Positions 1 to 6,927 of a stretch of 43,941 nt of DNA are shown here, piece by piece. Both the position numbers and the translations under genes were made by a program. The stretch is from a virus, in the IMG/VR virus record IMGVR_UViG_3300030085_004184, positions 8,585 through 52,525 of that record; one strand, given 5' to 3'. The notes under the pieces were generated by a model. It did no database searches and was not told the DNA's origin. It was given only the letters and a program-made list of their open reading frames with translations. How positions within the stretch are numbered: the first letter of the stretch is position 1; every line of letters starts with the position of its first letter.

Positions 1-257
1 GGCACTTTGAAGAAGGAATGAAACTCTATCAAGATATGCTTGATGCATCGATCGCAAAGGAGTGTGCACGTTTTGTACTTCCCTTAGCAACGCCCACTAG
101 GCTCTATATGTCGGGATCATGCAGGTCATGGATCCATTACATCACTTTGCGCTCTGCTAACGGCACACAGAAGGAGCATATGGATATTGCAGAAGAGTGT
201 AAGAAGATCTTTGTAGAACAATTTCCTACATGTGCAGAGGCGTTAGAATGGGTCTAA
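1..257 (+). CDS. thyX: Flavin-dependent thymidylate synthase ThyX, C-terminal part (5' end outside window)
   Basis: Frame 3 is open from the first base and ends in TAA at 255-257, so the start lies upstream of the window. The visible ~84 residues match the C-terminal helix region of Thy[13 protein letters not shown], then [11 protein letters not shown], then an acidic helix and a P-x-x-x-EAL ending, as in bacterial ThyX (ARIVLPL, LNLR, CPWTFEAF). The enzyme methylates dUMP to dTMP using FAD, NADPH and methylenetetrahydrofolate and would supply dTMP for phage DNA synthesis in the host cytoplasm. The FAD-binding RHRxxS motif is not in the window. Family assignment is confident; completeness cannot be judged. 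Confidence 0.88.
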   Translation, partial: HFEEGMKLYQDMLDASIAKECARFVLPLATPTRLYMSGSCRSWIHYITLRSANGTQKEHMDIAEECKKIFVEQFPTCAEALEWV

Positions 258-261
258 ATAA
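254..261 (+). promoter_or_regulatory. T4-type late promoter motif (CTAAATAA)
   Basis: CTAAATAA overlaps the thyX stop codon and lies 20 nt before the ATG at 282. T4-like marine phages use TATAAATA-like or CTAAATA-like -10 elements recognised by the phage late sigma factor gp55 with gp33. The position suggests that the two small genes at 282 and 573 are late genes. Motif-based inference only. Confidence 0.5.
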
Positions 262-281
262 AATTACTTTAATTAACTGAG

Positions 282-569
282 ATGCCACTATATCCTGTTA
301 TTAATTTAAAAACAAAGGAGAAGAAAACCCTTCATATTACTATTGAAAAATATGAAGAATGGAAAAAAGAAAATCCTGATTGGGATAAAGATTGGAGTCA
401 AGGATGTGCTGGCACTCGATCTAGAGAAGGTTCCGCTTATGGTGTAGACAGTCTTGCATCAGATAATTCTTACTCAGATAAAAACAATAGTTTATCTCAT
501 TCTTATCAAGATAAAAGCGGAACTCCAACAGCAAGTAATTCACAAGTAAAACAAAAGTATGGGTGGTAA
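282..569 (+). CDS. Small conserved phage protein, paralogue of the next gene
   Basis: This 95-aa protein is of unknown function. Its first ~40 residues (YPVINLKTKEKK, EEWKKENPDWDKDWSQG) are clearly paralogous to the next gene (YPVRNRETGETKE, DQWKIDNPDWERDFSD). The rest is a Ser/Asn/Gln-rich low-complexity tail with no predicted fold. The pattern MPxYPVxNxxTGE...WKxxNPDW is common in small proteins of marine T4-like phages. It resembles the start of FmdB-type zinc-ribbon proteins, but no cysteine pairs are present. A late promoter motif precedes it and only 3 nt separate it from the paralogue, so the two are probably co-transcribed. Confidence 0.75.
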   Translation: MPLYPVINLKTKEKKTLHITIEKYEEWKKENPDWDKDWSQGCAGTRSREGSAYGVDSLASDNSYSDKNNSLSHSYQDKSGTPTASNSQVKQKYGW

Positions 570-572
570 GAC

Positions 573-824
573 ATGGCAACATATCCAGTAAGAAATAGAG
601 AAACTGGTGAGACCAAAGAAGTGAAGATGAGTATTCACGATTGGGATCAATGGAAGATTGATAACCCAGATTGGGAAAGGGATTTTTCTGATCCTAGTAC
701 CTGTCCTGGAGTTGGTGAAGTTGGTGACTGGCAAAATAAGTTAGTTGCCCGTAATCCTGGTTGGAATGATGTACTTAAAAAAGCATCTAAGGCACCTGGA
801 TCGAGAGTAAAACCCATTATTTGA
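573..824 (+). CDS. Small conserved phage protein, paralogue of the previous gene
   Basis: This 83-aa protein of unknown function shares the N-terminal module with its upstream neighbour: MxxYPVxN, a TGExKE turn, then WKxxNPDWxRD at residues 27-37. Its C-terminal half differs (GDWQNKL, NPGWNDVLKKASKAPGS) and is basic, unlike the Ser-rich tail of the paralogue. NPGW echoes the NPDW motif, so the module may be partly repeated inside the protein. There is no signal peptide or membrane segment. Genes with this module are common in cyanophage genomes, but I know of no assigned function. Confidence 0.75.
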   Translation: MATYPVRNRETGETKEVKMSIHDWDQWKIDNPDWERDFSDPSTCPGVGEVGDWQNKLVARNPGWNDVLKKASKAPGSRVKPII

Positions 825-831
825 TAGATAA

Positions 832-1593
832 ATGCCAAGAAGAAAAAAGTCTACCAATAGTGAACAACCTATTGGTGTTGGTTTGACGACTAAGCAAATG
901 AAGAGGAAGAAACCAATTAATACAGATTACTTGGTAGATATTGAACCTCTTACAGATAACCAGCAAAGATTGTTTGATCAGTATGCAGATGGTAAGCATA
1001 TCGTTGCTTATGGTACTGCAGGTACAGGTAAAACATTTATCACCCTGTTTAATGCTATGCAGGATGTGCTAGATGAAACAACACCATATGAACGCATTTA
1101 TCTTGTGCGCTCGTTGGTTTCGACTAGAGAGATTGGTTTCCTGCCAGGAGATCATGAAGATAAAGCAGATATTTACCAGATTCCATATAAGAATATGGTG
1201 AAGTATATGTTCCAGATGCCTAGTGATGCTGACTTTGAGATGCTTTATGGTAATCTAAAAGCACAAGAAACAATTAAGTTTTGGAGCACCTCTTTCATTC
1301 GTGGAACTACTCTTGACAATGCAATTATTATTGTTGATGAATTTCAAAACTTGAATTTTCATGAACTTGATAGTATTATTACCCGTGTCGGTGAAAATAC
1401 TAAAATTATGTTCTGCGGTGATGCAAGTCAATCTGACTTAGTCAAAACTAATGATCGTAATGGTATTGTTGATTTTATGAATATACTTCGTAAAATGCCA
1501 TCATTTGATGTTATTGAATTCGGTGTTGATGATATTGTTCGTTCTGGACTAGTTAAAGAATATATTGTAGCTAAACTTGAAGCTGGATATTAA
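832..1593 (+). CDS. phoH: PhoH-like P-loop ATPase
   Basis: The protein has 253 aa. A basic N-terminus (RRKKS, KRKKP) is followed by Walker A GTAGTGKT at residues 61-68, Walker B IIIVDE at 165-170 followed by FQNL, and a sensor-like segment MFCGDASQSD near 195-205. This is the PhoH ATPase core. PhoH is widespread in marine phages and is part of the phosphate regulon in some bacteria; its biochemical role in phages is unsettled (RNA or nucleotide metabolism has been proposed). The stop overlaps the next start (TAATG), so the two genes are translationally coupled. No pho box was recognised upstream, and no dedicated promoter is obvious. Confidence 0.92.
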   Translation: MPRRKKSTNSEQPIGVGLTTKQMKRKKPINTDYLVDIEPLTDNQQRLFDQYADGKHIVAYGTAGTGKTFITLFNAMQDVLDETTPYERIYLVRSLVSTREIGFLPGDHEDKADIYQIPYKNMVKYMFQMPSDADFEMLYGNLKAQETIKFWSTSFIRGTTLDNAIIIVDEFQNLNFHELDSIITRVGENTKIMFCGDASQSDLVKTNDRNGIVDFMNILRKMPSFDVIEFGVDDIVRSGLVKEYIVAKLEAGY

Positions 1594-2360
1594 TGTTCAA
1601 CCATGAAGGTTTAATCATTCAAGGTGGAACAGGAAGTTTCCCCACAACTTGTTATGATAATTTTTATGAGAATCCTGATCATGTCAGAAAATATGCTCTT
1701 ACCTTAGATTATAGTAATGAGGGTGGATATTTTACTGGATTTCGGACTGATTGTTTATCTACAATAAATGAGGAATTTCATTATAAATCAGCGAAGAAAA
1801 TTCTTTCTATGTTTGGGGATTTTGATTCGCCACATGTTAAGTGGGATTGTAGATCTTATTTTCATAAGAATTGGTCTTATTCCAATGATCCCAATAGTAT
1901 AATGAATGAAGGATGGATTCATACTGATGGTGATTGTGTTTTAGCTGCAGTTGTTTACTTAGATCCAAATCCAAATATTAATGCTGGAACATCTACTTAC
2001 ATAATTAAGGACGAATATTTGGAGGATGGTAAATTTAAATATGATGAACATCCTGATTATCCAAATGATAAAATGCTAAAAATTCGTCATGATGCAACAA
2101 GAACACTTGATTGTTGTAATGTCGATACTGGTAAACAGTATGAAGTATGTCTACGAAATAATAATAAGCATTTTGAAAAGACTTTAGAAGTTAAAAACTT
2201 TTATAATAGAGTCATAATATATGATGGTGATAAATTTCATGGTCAAACAAGCATATACAAAGATAATGATTTTAGATTAACTCATATCTTCTTTTTTTAT
2301 GAAATAGTGTTGCCATTTGTTCATGTCCCTAAGTGGAGGTGTGAACTTGATGGTATCTAA
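1593..2360 (+). CDS. 2-oxoglutarate/Fe(II) oxygenase-like protein
   Basis: The protein has 255 aa. The metal-binding pattern of the 2OG-Fe(II) dioxygenase fold is visible: HxD in WIHTDGD (H110, D112), a hydrophobic strand with VYLDPNP, a distal histidine in DKFHGQ (H216), and an Arg 12 residues later (R228, FRLTHIFFF) that could bind 2-oxoglutarate. The protein resembles DUF6445-type sequences, common in marine phages. The substrate is unknown; family members hydroxylate or demethylate proteins, nucleic acids or small molecules. It sits between phoH (1-nt overlap) and the exonuclease operon. No membrane segment is seen. Fold assignment is probable; the function is open. Confidence 0.7.
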   Translation: MFNHEGLIIQGGTGSFPTTCYDNFYENPDHVRKYALTLDYSNEGGYFTGFRTDCLSTINEEFHYKSAKKILSMFGDFDSPHVKWDCRSYFHKNWSYSNDPNSIMNEGWIHTDGDCVLAAVVYLDPNPNINAGTSTYIIKDEYLEDGKFKYDEHPDYPNDKMLKIRHDATRTLDCCNVDTGKQYEVCLRNNNKHFEKTLEVKNFYNRVIIYDGDKFHGQTSIYKDNDFRLTHIFFFYEIVLPFVHVPKWRCELDGI

Positions 2361-2375
2361 TTTATGTGTTACAAT
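2347..2375 (+). promoter_or_regulatory. Sigma70-like promoter before the exonuclease operon
   Basis: TTGATG (2347-2352) and TACAAT (2370-2375) are separated by exactly 17 nt, matching host sigma70 promoters at 4/6 and 5/6 positions. The expected start is near 2382, just before the ATG at 2396. It would drive the overlapping set exonuclease-gp33-nitrilase-gp59-DUF1825. The -35 overlaps the end of the preceding gene. Confidence 0.5.
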
Positions 2376-2395
2376 ATCAACAAAGAAATTAATTT

Positions 2396-3079
2396 ATGAG
2401 TTTTAATCATATTCAATTGGATCTCCAACCTCTTGAGAGAGAACATATTGATGGAGTTAGATTTTATAAAATTCCAGATGAAGAAGAACTTATTAAAATG
2501 GTTTCTATCACTTCGGTGACTAGTCATTTTAATAAAGAAATTTTTATCAAATGGCGCAAAAAAGTTGGTAATGAAGAAGCAGATCGTATCACAAAAAAAG
2601 CAACCAGTCGTGGTACAGATATGCACACTCTTACTGAGCATTATCTAAAAAACGAAGAACTTCCTAAAGTTCAACCAATTTCAGATTTTTTATTTAAAAT
2701 TTCCAAAACAGAGTTAAACAATATTAACAATATTCATGCTCTGGAAGGTCCCCTATATAGTAGACAGTTAGGAGTCGCTGGTACTGTTGATTGTATTGCA
2801 GAATACAATGGCGAATTAGCGATCATAGATTTTAAAACATCTAAAAAACCGAAACCAAGAGATTGGATTGAACACTACTTTGTTCAATGCATGGCATATG
2901 GTTGTATGCTGTATGAGATGACAGGTATCTCAATTAAAAAACTTGTAATTATAATGGCTTGTGAAAATGGAGAATGTGTAGTTTATGAAGAATACGACAA
3001 AGCAAAATACATCAAACTTCTCGGAGAATACATTAACAAATTTGTTAAAGATAAACTGGAACTCTATGGAACCCAATAA
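2396..3079 (+). CDS. RecB-like PD-(D/E)XK exonuclease
   Basis: The protein has 227 aa. Nuclease motifs appear in the expected order: RGTDMH (residues 72-77, the GxxxH helix of RecB-like nucleases), LEGPL with E117, GTVD (129-132), DFKTSK (145-150, the DxK of PD-(D/E)XK) and QCMAYG (164-169, motif IV QxxxY). Such exonucleases occur in this position in cyanophages, next to the gp33-gp59-gp32 block, and probably act in recombination or host-DNA degradation. The end overlaps the gp33 start by 14 nt. The catalytic set appears complete. Confidence 0.8.
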   Translation: MSFNHIQLDLQPLEREHIDGVRFYKIPDEEELIKMVSITSVTSHFNKEIFIKWRKKVGNEEADRITKKATSRGTDMHTLTEHYLKNEELPKVQPISDFLFKISKTELNNINNIHALEGPLYSRQLGVAGTVDCIAEYNGELAIIDFKTSKKPKPRDWIEHYFVQCMAYGCMLYEMTGISIKKLVIIMACENGECVVYEEYDKAKYIKLLGEYINKFVKDKLELYGTQ

Positions 3080-3326
3080 AGAACTAGAAAAGGCGATAGA
3101 GAGTAAGTTTTTGACTCCGTCTAAGTTTTCGATGGAAATTGAAAAGATTGTAGTCGAAGAAAAACTGAATTATATTGATGCTATTTGTTATTATTGTGAA
3201 ATCAATAATATTGAAGTAGAGTCTGTAACTAAGTTAATTTCAAAACCACTAAAAGAACGATTGAAGTGGGATGCAATTCGTCTCAACTTCATGAAGAAAA
3301 CATCTAGAGCAAAATTACCTCTCTGA
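3066..3326 (+). CDS. 33: gp33-like late-transcription co-activator
   Basis: An ATG at 3066 inside the end of the exonuclease gene gives 86 aa. A longer reading from 2985 would lie almost wholly inside the exonuclease gene and was not chosen. The core FSMEIEKIVVEEKLNYIDA...CEINNIEVES lines up with T4 gp33 (FIIEKMVEEFGMSYLEA...EENSIPETQ). The C-terminal NFMKKTSRAKLPL resembles the hydrophobic C-terminal tail by which T4 gp33 binds the sliding clamp. In T4, gp33 links RNA polymerase to the gp45 clamp and works with gp55 at TATAAATA late promoters. Such motifs occur repeatedly in this window, which supports the call. Confidence 0.75.
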   Translation: MEPNKELEKAIESKFLTPSKFSMEIEKIVVEEKLNYIDAICYYCEINNIEVESVTKLISKPLKERLKWDAIRLNFMKKTSRAKLPL

Positions 3327-3328
3327 TT

Positions 3329-4249
3329 ATGAAGACCATGAGAATTGCTGGTGCCCAAATACCAGTATATGATTTTGATGTAGATGTTAATAAACTAGAG
3401 ATAATCAAGGCACTAGATTGGGCAAAAGAAAATGGTGTTGATGAATTATTGACACCTGAAGGATCTTTATCTGGATATTATTCTTGTTATTGGGAAGAGA
3501 ATCTCGATAAAATACAGGATGCTCTAAAGGAAGTTGAAGATCATCAAGCAAAATGTGGTGTAGGTCTTCATTTGGGAACTAACTTTTTATCTTCTGGTCT
3601 TGAAGGATTTACTAAAAGAAATCAAATTCGCCATTACAATAGAGAAGGTAAAATATATGCAGTAACTAATAAAACTTACACTGTAGGTGCAGATGGCAAT
3701 GCAGTTCCAAGTTTTACTCCTTGCCAATCTTTTGCTATGAGACATGTTGAGTCTCAAGAACATGAAAGAGATTATATTGGAGTTGGTATGATCTGCAATG
3801 ATATGTGGGGTAATATTGATGACTCTGGTTTTCCAGGATATCGTCCCACACAATCACTATTTGATGGTGTAGTGAAGGGTAATGTAGATATTCTCTTTCA
3901 TGCAACTAATGCATACAAATATCATGATGACGAGCATACACAATCAAGAGAATGTGCAAGAAAAGTATTAGATTCTTGGACAGACGCTTGGTTAAGACAA
4001 ACTGCATTTAGAGGAGTTTGTAGTATTCTTACTGTTGATGCATGTGTTCAATGGAGTTGGGATGGTAATGTTGAAAGTATTGACAAATATCGAACATCGT
4101 CTCAGAGTGGTGTTTTGAATCCATTGGGACAATGGGTTACTGATGTGCCACGGTATGGTAGGCAATATTTTTATTATGATCTCCCACTTAACCAAAAAAG
4201 AACAAGTTGGGATATAATAAACAAAGATACAAGATACTTAACTACTTAA
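3329..4249 (+). CDS. Nitrilase-superfamily carbon-nitrogen hydrolase
   Basis: The protein has 306 aa, normal length for the family. The Glu-Lys-Cys triad is visible: E44 in LTPEGSLSGY, K115 in AVTNKTY and C156 in GVGMICNDMWGN, followed by HATNA (191-195) in the place of the usual post-Cys strand. The N-terminal MRIAGAQIPV is also typical. Family members hydrolyse nitriles or amides (nitrilase, amidase, N-carbamoyl hydrolase, Nit/omega-amidase); the substrate cannot be read from sequence. It lies between gp33 and gp59, 2 nt after one and overlapping the other by 1 nt (TAATG), so it belongs to the replication operon. T4 carries unrelated genes at this point, so it is a likely acquired metabolic gene. 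Confidence 0.82.
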   Translation: MKTMRIAGAQIPVYDFDVDVNKLEIIKALDWAKENGVDELLTPEGSLSGYYSCYWEENLDKIQDALKEVEDHQAKCGVGLHLGTNFLSSGLEGFTKRNQIRHYNREGKIYAVTNKTYTVGADGNAVPSFTPCQSFAMRHVESQEHERDYIGVGMICNDMWGNIDDSGFPGYRPTQSLFDGVVKGNVDILFHATNAYKYHDDEHTQSRECARKVLDSWTDAWLRQTAFRGVCSILTVDACVQWSWDGNVESIDKYRTSSQSGVLNPLGQWVTDVPRYGRQYFYYDLPLNQKRTSWDIINKDTRYLTT

Positions 4250-4845
4250 TGAAAGTGACTCCATTTGAAACCTACCAACATTATTTGTCATTAAAAAATC
4301 ACTTTACAAATCCCAAATATGATTTCTTTCGTTACGGTGCTAAAACAAGAGCTACCGTAACTTCTTTTAACAAGAGAAAAGATAAGTATTGGTTTGAAAA
4401 AACCTCAAGAAAATACTCTGATAAGGAGATTGTAGAGTTTCTTGTGGCTAATTTTGTTGCAGTAGATAATCCACAAAATCTATGGATTGGTGAAATCATC
4501 AATACGGGAGATAGAAAGTATTCTGATTGGAAGCAACGCCAACAGAGTTTAACCTATCAGTTTAAAGAGCAATCGGAAAGACTTTTAACTGAAAATAAGT
4601 TAGAAGAAATATTTGAATGCTCAAAAGGTCATCCAATTATCTTGAAAAAGTATCTTGGTGGTGAAATCTCACTAGAGACTTTTTCTATCTGGGAAAAAGT
4701 ATTTTCATTTCAAAAAAACTTTGATAAGAAGTTAACAGATCCCGTGTGGGAAACCGTAAGTTTGAAATTGAAAAAATATATTCCTTTCATAAATATTAAT
4801 GTATTCCAATTTAAATCAGTTTTGAGAGGTATTTTACATGAGTGA
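4249..4845 (+). CDS. 59: gp59-like helicase loader
   Basis: The start is ATG at 4249, overlapping the nitrilase stop; the in-frame codons further upstream lie inside the nitrilase gene. The product has 198 aa (T4 gp59 has 217). The N-terminal TPFETYQHYLSLKNHF and KYDFFRYG (FNPKYDFFKY-type) are the family signature, and the protein is basic and mostly helical. In T4, gp59 binds fork DNA and gp32 and loads gp41 helicase onto gp32-coated DNA. Its position two genes before gp32 matches T4 order. It ends 8 nt inside the next gene. Confidence 0.85.
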   Translation: MKVTPFETYQHYLSLKNHFTNPKYDFFRYGAKTRATVTSFNKRKDKYWFEKTSRKYSDKEIVEFLVANFVAVDNPQNLWIGEIINTGDRKYSDWKQRQQSLTYQFKEQSERLLTENKLEEIFECSKGHPIILKKYLGGEISLETFSIWEKVFSFQKNFDKKLTDPVWETVSLKLKKYIPFININVFQFKSVLRGILHE

Positions 4846-5170
4846 TTTTTTCGATTCTGAAATTATTCAGGAAGAACTAGAGATTATCAATGATCTTCAA
4901 GAAAAAATCTATGAGAAAGCCTTTTCATTTGACACTATGACAAATGATGAAAGATTGGTACATATTGATAATCTAAGTCAACTCTTAGAAAAGCAACAGA
5001 TCATGTATACGAGACTATCTCTATCAGATGATCCTAAAGCTATTCAGATGAAAGGTGAACTTGAAAAATCAGTTACTCTGTTGGGTTTCCCTGCAGGAAC
5101 TGATGTCTCTCAGTTATTCCGTGGTATGTCCAACACAATCGAATCTTTAAGGCAGAAGGTTGATCCCTGA
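4838..5170 (+). CDS. DUF1825 protein
   Basis: The protein has 110 aa. The start MSDFFDSEIIQEELEII and the central LLEKQQIMYTRLSLSDDP match the DUF1825 family (FFDSEIVQEE...ME.RY..F..R..LSDD), known from cyanobacteria and cyanophages. It is predicted all-helical, with no cysteine and no membrane segment. The function is unknown. Its conserved place between gp59 and gp32 in cyanophages suggests a role at the replication fork or in host takeover, but this is inference. It overlaps gp59 by 8 nt. Its presence is the best marker here for a cyanobacterial host. Confidence 0.8.
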   Translation: MSDFFDSEIIQEELEIINDLQEKIYEKAFSFDTMTNDERLVHIDNLSQLLEKQQIMYTRLSLSDDPKAIQMKGELEKSVTLLGFPAGTDVSQLFRGMSNTIESLRQKVDP

Positions 5171-5188
5171 TCAGTTTCCTGCTATAAT
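5160..5188 (+). promoter_or_regulatory. Extended -10 sigma70 promoter for gp32
   Basis: TTGATC (5160-5165), a 17-nt spacer ending in TGC, and TATAAT (5183-5188) give a strong promoter with a TGn extended -10. The start would be near 5195, giving a ~38-nt leader with the Shine-Dalgarno GAGGAA before the ATG at 5233. Independent high-level expression of the ssDNA-binding protein is expected for a stoichiometric replication protein. Confidence 0.75.
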
Positions 5189-5232
5189 ATCCAAGTAAAT
5201 CCAAAACATCCAACTAATCCGAGGAAATCCGA

Positions 5233-6177
5233 ATGTCATTCGCAAATCTCAAGAAGCAATCTAAGCTAGGTTCTCTAACCTCTAAACTGGTTAAAGAAGT
5301 AGAAAAGATGAACAATAACGGCGGTTCAGGAGATGACCGTCTATGGAAACTAGAAGTAGATAAAGGCGGCAATGGTTATGCCGTTATCCGTTTCCTTCCT
5401 GCACCTGATGGTGAAGATCTACCATTTGTAAAACTATACTCTCACGCCTTCCAAGGTCCTGGTGGTTGGTATATTGAAAACTCTCTAACTACCCTTGGTC
5501 AGAAAGACCCTGTTTCTGAGTACAACTCTCAACTCTGGAACAATGGTACTGATGCTGGTAAAGATACTGCGCGTAAGCAAAAGCGCAAACTTACCTACAT
5601 GTCCAACATCTATGTTGTGAAGGATCCTGCTAATCCCGAAAATGAAGGTCGAGTCTTCCTATACAAGTATGGTAAGAAGATCTTTGATAAACTCACTGCT
5701 GCAATGCAACCCGAGTTTGAGGATGAAGAGGCAATCGATCCCTTTGACTTCTGGCAGGGTGCTAACTTCAAACTGAAGGCAAAGAATGTTGCTGGTTATC
5801 GCAACTACGATTCTTCAGAGTTTGCATCTACCAGTCAACTACTGGATGATGATGATGCTATGGAAGCAATCTGGAAGAAAGAGTATTCTCTCGCAGAACT
5901 CGTTGCTCCAGATCAGTTCAAGACCTATGATGAACTAAAAACTCGCCTAAGTTCTGTTCTTGGAACCAAGCAAGTTCGTGAAGATGCTGAAACTATGGAA
6001 CAAGAAGAAGAGTATACTCGTTCTTCCCAACCATCTTTCCAGTCTTCTCAACCCAACTTCAGTGATTCTACTTCAGAATCCGCAAGTGGTGGTTTCAACG
6101 ATCCTGATATCACACCCAAATCTACCGATGAGGATGATGATGCACTTTCGTACTTCGCTAAACTAGCGGCAGATTGA
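5233..6177 (+). CDS. 32: gp32 single-stranded DNA-binding protein
   Basis: The protein has 314 aa (T4: 301). It shows the basic N-terminal cooperativity region (FANLKKQSKLGSLTSKL), the OB-core signature MSNIYVVKDPANPENEGRVF (T4: ANILVVKDPAAPENEGKVF), ANFKLKAKNVAGYRNYDSS, and a Ser/Gln-rich linker leading to an acidic tail ending DEDDDALSYFAKLAAD. It coats ssDNA during replication and recombination, and the acidic tail contacts gp59 and other partners. The whole protein contains no cysteine, so the Cys3-His zinc site of T4 gp32 is absent. Its own promoter precedes it and a strong terminator follows. Confidence 0.95.
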   Translation: MSFANLKKQSKLGSLTSKLVKEVEKMNNNGGSGDDRLWKLEVDKGGNGYAVIRFLPAPDGEDLPFVKLYSHAFQGPGGWYIENSLTTLGQKDPVSEYNSQLWNNGTDAGKDTARKQKRKLTYMSNIYVVKDPANPENEGRVFLYKYGKKIFDKLTAAMQPEFEDEEAIDPFDFWQGANFKLKAKNVAGYRNYDSSEFASTSQLLDDDDAMEAIWKKEYSLAELVAPDQFKTYDELKTRLSSVLGTKQVREDAETMEQEEEYTRSSQPSFQSSQPNFSDSTSESASGGFNDPDITPKSTDEDDDALSYFAKLAAD

Positions 6178-6186
6178 TATTAAGAA

Positions 6187-6212
6187 GGGGGGTTAATCAC
6201 CCCCCTTTTTTT
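6187..6212. terminator. Bidirectional rho-independent terminator between gp32 and gp53
   Basis: GGGGGG (6187-6192), a 7-nt loop and CCCCCC (6200-6205) are followed by seven T on the plus strand and preceded by an A-rich AAGAA, so it can also work from the minus strand. It separates the plus-strand replication genes from the convergent gp48-gp53 operon. The gp53 stop codon (6211-6213) lies in the T-tract. Confidence 0.9.
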
Positions 6213-6927
6213 ATTCGACAGTACCTAAGTTTTCTGTAGTGATAAGAGTATCACTTAAGTATTGACTGTTTCTACCATAGGTCATGATCTCTCTATGGTT
6301 AGTCAAGAATAGTTGCAAATATCTTGGTTTTAGGGGATGAATCTCCCTTTTTTCTTCATTTAATTTAGTTTCATATTCGTAGTTAGTAACTGCAACAACT
6401 GGAGAGATTTTTTCACCAGAGTACACTGTACCATCTATTCCATACCAGTTGTTACCAGAACCACCAAATGTTGAAGAAGGACCAGAAATTTCAAAAGGCA
6501 ATCCATTTGCAGGATCATGCTCAACAATTTGACCTGCAGGTAGAATCAGTTTTTTGTTCCCATCCCTGACTTCTAAAGTTTCATGATGATGAGTTTCTCC
6601 CATACCAGCAAGACCATACTTAGTCTCTACATGTTCGTATAGTTCTTTACTTGATAAGGGCCATTCATCTTTAAGATGGGTTATGCCAGAACTAATAATT
6701 ACAACAAAATCATATTCAGCACTACCATATAAATCTTCAGCAACATTATCTGGTCTTGCTCCATCTGCAACAAGAAAAGCATCAAAAAGATTAGTTTCTG
6801 TTTTGATAGAATCTAATACTTTATTTTTCCTGAATAAATTTTTAATCAGAATAAATTCTTTTGAAGAATTCTTATCAGGTAAAAATGATTCGTACCTTAC
6901 ATTAGGTAAACTTCTTAAATATGCCAT
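6211..6927 (-). CDS. 53: gp53-like baseplate wedge protein
   Basis: The protein has 238 aa (T4: 196). The segment DGARPDNVAEDLYGSAEYDFVVI...W.LSSKELYEHVETKYG aligns with T4 gp53 (KGSPRPEELANAIYGNPQLYWVL...WITSQEAAYQASIQKY). The C-terminal NEEKREIHPLKPRYLQLF matches the conserved gp53 end. In T4, gp53 is the LysM-like wedge subunit that holds adjacent wedges around the hub. The start overlaps the gp48 stop (TGATG). The middle (120-190) is longer than in T4. It shares the late promoter upstream of gp48. Confidence 0.8.
   Translation of the reverse strand: MAYLRSLPNVRYESFLPDKNSSKEFILIKNLFRKNKVLDSIKTETNLFDAFLVADGARPDNVAEDLYGSAEYDFVVIISSGITHLKDEWPLSSKELYEHVETKYGLAGMGETHHHETLEVRDGNKKLILPAGQIVEHDPANGLPFEISGPSSTFGGSGNNWYGIDGTVYSGEKISPVVAVTNYEYETKLNEEKREIHPLKPRYLQLFLTNHREIMTYGRNSQYLSDTLITTENLGTVE

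Noticed and set aside
821-833. GATAAAT before phoH as a late promoter
   Set aside because: It contains the start codon itself, so transcription would begin inside the gene.
2985-3065. Longer N-terminal version of gp33
   Set aside because: The extra 27 codons lie inside the exonuclease gene and do not match gp33; ATG at 3066 fits T4 gp33 better.
4207-4248. Longer N-terminal version of gp59
   Set aside because: It would overlap the nitrilase gene; the TAATG overlap at 4249 gives the usual gp59 start.
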